DNA from: an uncultured Lachnospiraceae bacterium
Lineage (GTDB): Bacteria; Bacillota_A; Clostridia; Lachnospirales; Lachnospiraceae
Length of the DNA stretch: 11,303 nucleotides
Assembly: GCA_902796775.1 (NCBI GenBank)
Contig: CADBQK010000544.1
Location: 1-11,303 of the forward strand
Reading direction: 5' to 3'
Numbering within the stretch: position 1 is the first letter of the stretch; every line of letters begins with the position of its first letter. Shown one piece after another: positions 7,391-11,303 of the stretch. The translations under genes were made by a program, and so were the position numbers. Under the pieces are notes generated by a model. That model was not told the origin of the DNA. It did no database searches and worked only from the letters and a program-made list of their open reading frames with translations.

Positions 7391-8401
7391 ATGAAACATT
7401 CACCGATACGATTTGTCACTCTTTTTCCGCTGCTTCTGCTTCTGGCATTGCTGATGCCGCTGGGTATGCTGCAGGCTGAGGCATCCACGTATTACTATTT
7501 CAAAACCCCGGAGTCCGGGGCTGCTTTTAAGGCTGGTAAGGAGATCCGGATTTCCTTCTATGCCGGTGTTGTAAACAAAGAGACGAGGTTCGATGCCTGG
7601 GGAAGGCCATCGACTACGACTTATAAGGAGATGCCTGTAACCCTTAAAGTGTTTAAGGGGGATACAGAACTGGCCTCTCAGGAATTTACATACACCAAGG
7701 CTGCAACAATCGAAACAACCTACACGCCTAATACCACCGGCAAGCTGACGCTTCGTATCTATGGCAGAAAAATGAGTCTGACCGCAGTGACACAGGAGCT
7801 GCAGGATTCCATAGATATTACTGTCAAAAAAGCAAAGGCTTCCGATGTAAAAAAGGTGAAGCCGAAAATCACGGTAGAACGGACAGCAAAGAAGAAGGCT
7901 GTCATCACTTGCACCAACGATGGCGGATATGGCATGAAGATCTACCGGGCAGCTAAAAAGAATGGGAAATATAAGCTGATCAAGACGACTTCCAAGCCGG
8001 TATTTACAGATAAAAAGCTTTCCGCTTCAAAAGAATACTACTACAAGGTAAGACTCTATTCGAAAAAAGGAAAAAAGACATATCTCAGCAAATACTCTGC
8101 CAAGGCTAAAGCCGGCAAATACTCTAACGACAAAATGTCCCTGTCTTATTCTGCCTCGAAAGGTGTTAAGATCTCCTGGAAGAAGATCGACGGAACAGGC
8201 TACTACCTGGTTGCCCGGAACACAGAGGGAGCAGCAGCTGAATATGACGTCATCTCCTGTGAGGGCAGCGAGACGACCGTTTACTATGATACCAATGTAG
8301 AAAAGGGGAAGACCTATTACTATATGGTCAGCGGCTTCAAGGGAGACGATACCCCTGTCGGGAAACATTACGGCAACCAGTATAAGATTAAAATTCCCTG
8401 A
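7391..8401 (+). CDS. Secreted protein with fibronectin type III-like domains
   Basis: Function is unknown; the protein should be exported and act outside the membrane. It has a signal peptide (residues 1-31: basic start, hydrophobic core LFPLLLLLALLMPLGML, predicted cleavage after AEA). A beta-rich domain follows (about 33-146, opening YYYFKTPESGAAF) and reads as an immunoglobulin-like fold of 'properties plus stress' type. Then come two fibronectin-III-like repeats (about 158-242 and 246-336). Each has the hallmark pattern I-x-W/T near strand B, a Y-I/L-V-x-R/Y-R core strand and K-x-Y-Y-Y-K/M-V near strand F (214-220, 307-313). The mature protein is very lysine-rich. No LPXTG anchor, lipobox, transmembrane tail or enzymatic motif is seen, so it is probably released or bound by charge. 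The start is ATG at 7391, with AGGGAGGG (7377-7384) 6 nt upstream. No terminator follows, so the exporter gene downstream may share the transcript. Confidence 0.85.
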   Translation: MKHSPIRFVTLFPLLLLLALLMPLGMLQAEASTYYYFKTPESGAAFKAGKEIRISFYAGVVNKETRFDAWGRPSTTTYKEMPVTLKVFKGDTELASQEFTYTKAATIETTYTPNTTGKLTLRIYGRKMSLTAVTQELQDSIDITVKKAKASDVKKVKPKITVERTAKKKAVITCTNDGGYGMKIYRAAKKNGKYKLIKTTSKPVFTDKKLSASKEYYYKVRLYSKKGKKTYLSKYSAKAKAGKYSNDKMSLSYSASKGVKISWKKIDGTGYYLVARNTEGAAAEYDVISCEGSETTVYYDTNVEKGKTYYYMVSGFKGDDTPVGKHYGNQYKIKIP

Positions 8402-8524
8402 TTAGTAAGATCTTTAAAAATGCGGTTTCCGGATGGGTGATTAAGCAGAGTCCGCAATACCCACGCTCAGCGAAATCGAGGCAATCGAAGGTAATCAGGG
8501 GAAAGGATAAGGCAAACTGATATC
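8402..8524 (+). other. Spacer/leader before the exporter gene, possible RNA structure
   Basis: This 123-nt stretch has no terminator, no clear promoter and no open frame of note. Two complementary pairs cross each other: TGCGG (8421-8425) with CCGCA (8452-8456), and TGGGT (8434-8438) with ACCCA (8459-8463). An H-type pseudoknot is therefore possible. It does not match any riboswitch consensus I know, including the manganese (yybP-ykoY), NiCo and fluoride types. Confidence 0.25.
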
Positions 8525-9382
8525 ATGATTACTGAAACTATCTTCGAGGCGGTCCTGGACACGCTTAAGCTCCTTCCATTTCTCTACCTGACCTATCTGG
8601 CTATGGAATATCTGGAGGAGAGGGCAGAGGAAAAGATGATCCGTACGCTCTGGAAATATGAAAAGGCCGGACCTGCTATCGGCGCGGCACTGGGGATTGT
8701 CCCGCAGTGCGGATTCTCCGCATCGGCGGCCAGCCTTTTTTCCGGCGGACTGATTACCGGAGGGACCCTGCTCGCGGTTTTCCTGTCTACATCCGATGAG
8801 ATGCTTCCGATCATGCTCTCACAGGCGGTTGCCCCGATGACGATAGCAAAGATCCTGCTGACTAAATTTCTCTTTGCTCTTGTGTTCGGATTTGCGCTGG
8901 ATTTCTTCAGAGGACTGATCAAACGGAAACCGAATTTCAAGCATATCCACGATATGTGCGAGCGGGAAGACTGCCACTGCGAAGAGGGCAATATTTTTAA
9001 ATCCGCTCTGATCCACACCCTTCATGTGATATTGTTCATCTTTGTCATCACACTAGCTTTCGCTTTTCTGGTCGAAATGCTGGGCGAAGACAAGCTGGCA
9101 GGTTTTATCAGCCAGTCTCCGCAGATGGGGGCTTTTCTGTGCGGTATCATCGGGCTGATTCCGAACTGCGCCGCTTCCGTGATGATCACGGAGCTTTATC
9201 TGCGCGGGATCATCAGTGCCGGACAGATGATTGCCGGACTGATGGTAGGTGCCGGTGTAGGATTGCTGGTGCTTTTCCGTACAAATGAGAATATGCGCGA
9301 AAACATACGTCTGCTTGTCTGCCTGTACGGCTGCGGTGTACTTGCAGGACTCCTGACAGACGCAATCGGGCTGACCTTTTAA
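8525..9382 (+). CDS. Putative heavy-metal/manganese exporter, ArsP_2-like multi-helix membrane protein
   Basis: It resembles the Pfam ArsP_2 family ('putative 10TM heavy-metal exporter'; some pipelines call it putative manganese transporter), as I recall it; the substrate is not proven. The 285 residues form two halves, each with a Pro-x-Cys loop between helices: GIVPQCGFSASAASLFSGGLI (starting at 57; Pro60, Cys62) and GLIPNCAASVMITELYLRGII (starting at 210; Pro213, Cys215). The shared pattern suggests an internal duplication with inverted topology. The halves are joined by a cytoplasmic loop with HIHDMCEREDCHCEEG at 140-155 (His140, His142, Cys145, Cys150, His151, Cys152), a plausible soft-metal site. 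The start is ATG at 8525. Only weak purine tracts (AAGG, TAAGG, about 12-18 nt upstream) precede it, so translation may be modest or regulated. An intrinsic terminator overlaps the stop codon. Confidence 0.85.
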   Translation: MITETIFEAVLDTLKLLPFLYLTYLAMEYLEERAEEKMIRTLWKYEKAGPAIGAALGIVPQCGFSASAASLFSGGLITGGTLLAVFLSTSDEMLPIMLSQAVAPMTIAKILLTKFLFALVFGFALDFFRGLIKRKPNFKHIHDMCEREDCHCEEGNIFKSALIHTLHVILFIFVITLAFAFLVEMLGEDKLAGFISQSPQMGAFLCGIIGLIPNCAASVMITELYLRGIISAGQMIAGLMVGAGVGLLVLFRTNENMRENIRLLVCLYGCGVLAGLLTDAIGLTF

Positions 9383-9396
9383 GGCCAGCCCTTTTT
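9368..9396 (+). terminator. Intrinsic terminator overlapping the exporter stop codon
   Basis: GGGCTGACC (9368-9376), loop TTTTAA (9377-9382, containing the TAA stop) and GGCCAGCCC (9383-9391) form a 9-bp stem with one A-C mismatch, followed by TTTTT (9392-9396). The 5' arm encodes the last residues of the exporter. On the minus strand no T-run follows, so it works only for the plus strand. Confidence 0.8.
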
Positions 9397-9485
9397 GATT
9401 GCTGTTATGTTATGATGGAAACAATATAAGGTATCTTGACGCGTCCCGATAAGTAAACTTCATATCTTAATCTTAGCTCAGCTGG
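9383..9485. other. Intergenic region between convergent exporter and yczE-like gene
   Basis: Apart from the 3' arm of the terminator, I see no gene here. The 14-mer TTATGTTATGATGG (9405-9418) recurs inverted in the promoter of the yczE-like gene (10232-10245). No terminator for the minus-strand gene is recognisable. Confidence 0.4.
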
Positions 9486-10163
9486 TCAGGACTTGCTGCC
9501 TGCCAGTATCTTTGCGACCTCAAATACATCCCTGTGCCGGATGGCACGGGGTTCAAAATGCAGTGCGTTATATACCAGCTGCATAATGACGCCTGCTCCG
9601 AAGGTGCTGATCAGGGTACCGATCCCGACCGGTCCTCCAAGCAGCCACCCTGCCAGGAGTACGACTGCCCAAAGGATGATCTCTACTGCTCCGATCGGCA
9701 CTCGCGGCATCCTCTTCCCCAGCCCGACCAGCAGGGAATCTCTCGGACCGCAGCACTGCGCCGTTTTCATGTAAAAATACATCCCGAGAGCCATAAAGAC
9801 AAAGCCGCTCAGCATCAAAACGATCCCTGCCCACAGGCTGTGATTCTCCGGAAAAGGGTTCAGATCATTGTACATCTGCACAAAATTACCGGTCAGAAAA
9901 GCATCGATAATCGTTCCGAAACCGATCCTTTCACATAATGCCAGATCGATCAAAAGAATAGCAACCGCCATCACAGTCATGGATAAACCGTAATTAAGCG
10001 GAGTATGATAGGATATCCCCATACCAAAGCAATCCCAGGGTGCCAGACCGATATTTGCAAAAATCGTCAAATGTACGCCAAAAGCAAACACCAGCAGGCC
10101 GGCAACGATCTGCAGCCACTGCAGCAGGATCTTCTTCCTGTTTTGAAACAGTTCTTTCTGCAT
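9486..10163 (-). CDS. YczE-family integral membrane protein (COG2364-like)
   Basis: This is a five- or six-helix cytoplasmic membrane protein of the group that includes Bacillus subtilis YczE; its biochemical role is unknown. Counting from the chosen start, helices lie near 14-34, 59-76, 110-132, 157-174 and 180-199. Conserved features are FGVHLTIFANIGLAPWDCF (starting at 28; Pro42, Trp43, Asp44), DAFLTGNF near 87-94 and CCGPRDSLLVGL at 137-148. The open frame extends 25 codons further to an ATG at 10238. I prefer the ATG at 10161-10163 because GGGAG (10174-10178) lies 10 nt upstream, the 225-residue product matches the roughly 215 residues of YczE, and a promoter -10 box overlaps the upstream ATG. 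It stands alone, divergent from purC and convergent with the exporter. Confidence 0.85.
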   Translation of the reverse strand: MQKELFQNRKKILLQWLQIVAGLLVFAFGVHLTIFANIGLAPWDCFGMGISYHTPLNYGLSMTVMAVAILLIDLALCERIGFGTIIDAFLTGNFVQMYNDLNPFPENHSLWAGIVLMLSGFVFMALGMYFYMKTAQCCGPRDSLLVGLGKRMPRVPIGAVEIILWAVVLLAGWLLGGPVGIGTLISTFGAGVIMQLVYNALHFEPRAIRHRDVFEVAKILAGSKS

Positions 10164-10173
10164 AGAATTCAGT

Positions 10174-10178
10174 CTCCC
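10174..10178 (-). promoter_or_regulatory. Ribosome binding site deciding the yczE-like start
   Basis: GGGAG on the minus strand lies 10 nt before the ATG at 10161-10163. The upstream in-frame ATG at 10238 has only AGGA 9 nt away and overlaps the predicted -10 box. Confidence 0.6.
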
Positions 10179-10233
10179 GCCCAAATATATGTTTGAAAGT
10201 ATTTGTTCTGCCAGTTTTTCACAAAGTATACCC

Positions 10234-10261
10234 ATCATAACATAAGATCCTGCGTTCGCAA
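10234..10261 (-). promoter_or_regulatory. Promoter of the yczE-like gene
   Basis: The minus strand has TTGCGA (10256-10261), a 16-nt spacer and TATGAT (10234-10239) preceded by TGT (extended -10). Transcription would begin near 10227, downstream of the longest-frame ATG, leaving a leader of about 64 nt before the chosen start. Confidence 0.55.
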
Positions 10262-10345
10262 ACTGAAAACTGCCTTTCCTGTAGTATTTACCAAAGACAA
10301 CTGCCGGGTATTCATGATTTATGGCATGTTTTTCATATTCTTTTG

Positions 10346-10354
10346 TGATACAAT
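10346..10354 (+). promoter_or_regulatory. Probable extended -10 promoter of purC
   Basis: TGATACAAT gives an extended -10 (TACAAT at 10349-10354) about 87 nt before the purC start. No good -35 lies 16-18 nt upstream (ATGTTT at 17), so an activator or the extended -10 alone may suffice. No purine riboswitch core is visible in the leader. A small CTGC-TTAT-GCAG hairpin lies at 10411-10422. Confidence 0.4.
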
Positions 10355-10440
10355 GTATCTGATTATTTACAAAACAATCCGACTGTTTTCACCAGGATAA
10401 CTTAGTGATACTGCTTATGCAGAGAAGGGATGACGCAGAT

Positions 10441-11303
10441 ATGCAGGAAATGAAACCGATTAAAGAAGGAAAAGTACGTGAGATCTATGATGCGGGCGAC
10501 AGCCTGATCATGGTTGCAACCGACAGGATCAGCTGTTTTGATGTGATCCTGCACAATGAAGTGACGAAAAAGGGAACCGTCCTGACACAGATGTCCCGCT
10601 TCTGGTTTGACATGACCAAAGACATTATTCCGAATCACATGATCTCCGTAGATGTAAAGGATATGCCGGAGTTTTTCCAGCAGCCCCGTTTTGACGGCAA
10701 CAGCATGAAATGCAAGAAGCTCAACATGCTGCCCATCGAATGCATCGTACGCGGTTACATCACCGGCAGCGGCTGGGAAAGCTATCAGAAGACCGGTCTG
10801 GTCTGCGGCATCAAGCTTCCGGAGGGACTGAAGGAGTCTGACAAACTGCCTGAGCCGATCTATACACCGTCCACCAAGGCAGAAATCGGCGAGCACGATG
10901 AGAATATCAGCTTCGAGCAGAGCATTGATCATCTGGAGAAGTACTTCCCCGGCAAGGGAAAAGAATATGCCGAAAAGCTTCGCGACTATACCCTCGCGCT
11001 TTATAAAAAATGCGCTGACTATGCGCTCAGCAAGGGCATCATTATCGCTGACACCAAGTTTGAGTTCGGCTTCGATGAAGATGGCAATATGGTCCTGGGC
11101 GATGAGATGCTCACTCCCGACAGCTCCCGCTTCTGGCCGGCCGAAGGATATGAGCCCGGCAAATCCCAGCCTTCCTTCGATAAGCAGTTTGCCCGCGACT
11201 GGCTCAAAGCAAACCCCGGTAATGACTGGACCCTTCCGCAGGAGATCACAGACAAGACTATTGACAAATATCTCCAGGCATACAAACTGCTGACAGGGGA
11301 AGA
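10441..11303 (+). CDS. purC: SAICAR synthase (partial, last few codons beyond right edge)
   Basis: PurC (phosphoribosylaminoimidazole-succinocarboxamide synthase) joins aspartate to CAIR using ATP in de novo purine synthesis. The visible 287 residues carry the N-terminal KEGKVREIYDAG (8-19; nucleotide-binding, Lys11), ATDRISCFDV (26-35), signature 1 LPIECIVRGYITGSGW (97-112) and signature 2 ADTKFEFG (203-210). GDEMLTPDSSRFW follows at 220-232. It belongs to the long-form group of about 290-300 residues, unlike the 237-residue Escherichia coli type, so only a few codons should be missing. The start is ATG at 10441, with AAGGGA (10425-10430) 10 nt upstream. An in-frame ATG at 10417 has no ribosome binding site. 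It is divergent from the yczE-like gene; any following pur genes lie outside the window. Confidence 0.97.
   Translation, partial: MQEMKPIKEGKVREIYDAGDSLIMVATDRISCFDVILHNEVTKKGTVLTQMSRFWFDMTKDIIPNHMISVDVKDMPEFFQQPRFDGNSMKCKKLNMLPIECIVRGYITGSGWESYQKTGLVCGIKLPEGLKESDKLPEPIYTPSTKAEIGEHDENISFEQSIDHLEKYFPGKGKEYAEKLRDYTLALYKKCADYALSKGIIIADTKFEFGFDEDGNMVLGDEMLTPDSSRFWPAEGYEPGKSQPSFDKQFARDWLKANPGNDWTLPQEITDKTIDKYLQAYKLLTGE

Noticed and set aside
9436..9466. Promoter-like TTGACG on the plus strand downstream of the exporter
   Set aside because: No -10 box lies at 16-18 nt, and no plus-strand gene follows.
9473..9557. tRNA-like pieces: TTAGCTCAGCTGG (D-arm-like) and GGTTCAAAA (T-arm-like) about 75 nt apart
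   Set aside because: No acceptor stem pairs, the anticodon arm is absent, and the second piece lies inside the yczE-like coding region. This is coincidence.
10417..10440. Upstream in-frame ATG for purC, adding eight residues
   Set aside because: It has no ribosome binding site, while ATG 10441 has AAGGGA at 10 nt and a normal PurC N-terminus.
10280..10440. Purine riboswitch or PurR box before purC
   Set aside because: I looked for the conserved purine-riboswitch core and loop sequences and for an obvious PurBox pair; neither is present.
10402..10932. A 176-codon minus-strand open frame opposite purC
   Set aside because: It is antisense to purC, whose motifs are intact; the translation looks like a typical antisense artefact.

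Overview
The window looks like a chromosomal segment of an anaerobic Firmicute, most likely a Clostridia/Lachnospiraceae-type organism. The basis is strong AGGAGG-type ribosome binding sites, sigma-A promoters with extended -10 boxes, a cdaA-cdaR pair, a LeuA of the long type-2 family, a secreted lysine-rich fibronectin-III-like protein and a YczE-type membrane protein. Species cannot be read from the sequence. I see no rRNA, tRNA, CRISPR array, insertion sequence or prophage gene, and base composition looks even throughout, so this reads as a core-genome region.

Region 1 (1-4740, minus strand) is one tightly packed transcription unit. It starts at a good promoter (4708-4736) and has a leader of about 140 nt. 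The gene order is a small two-helix membrane protein, a large multi-helix membrane protein (ATGA overlap), the diadenylate cyclase cdaA, its membrane regulator cdaR (26-nt overlap, GTG start), then leuA (34-nt gap), which runs off the left edge. The unit couples two uncharacterised membrane proteins to c-di-AMP synthesis. leuA sits where glmM is often found in other Firmicutes.

Region 2 (4741-7260, minus strand) holds pyrC (dihydroorotase) followed by an alpha/beta-hydrolase-fold protein that keeps the nucleophile elbow but has lost the usual catalytic His and oxyanion motif. It ends in a strong intrinsic terminator (4746-4775) that insulates it from the cdaA unit.

Region 3 (7314-9396, plus strand) is divergent from pyrC. 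It has a near-consensus promoter, a secreted protein with two fibronectin-III-like domains, a 123-nt spacer with possible RNA structure, and a multi-helix putative heavy-metal exporter (ArsP_2-like) with a His/Cys-rich cytoplasmic loop. An intrinsic terminator overlaps its stop codon.

Region 4 (9486-11303) is a divergent pair. A YczE-family membrane protein is on the minus strand; its real start is probably 25 codons inside the longest frame. purC (SAICAR synthase) is on the plus strand, cut by the right edge within its last few codons. The housekeeping genes supply leucine, pyrimidine and purine biosynthesis plus c-di-AMP signalling. The least described elements are the membrane pair ahead of cdaA, the His-less hydrolase and the metal-binding loop of the exporter.
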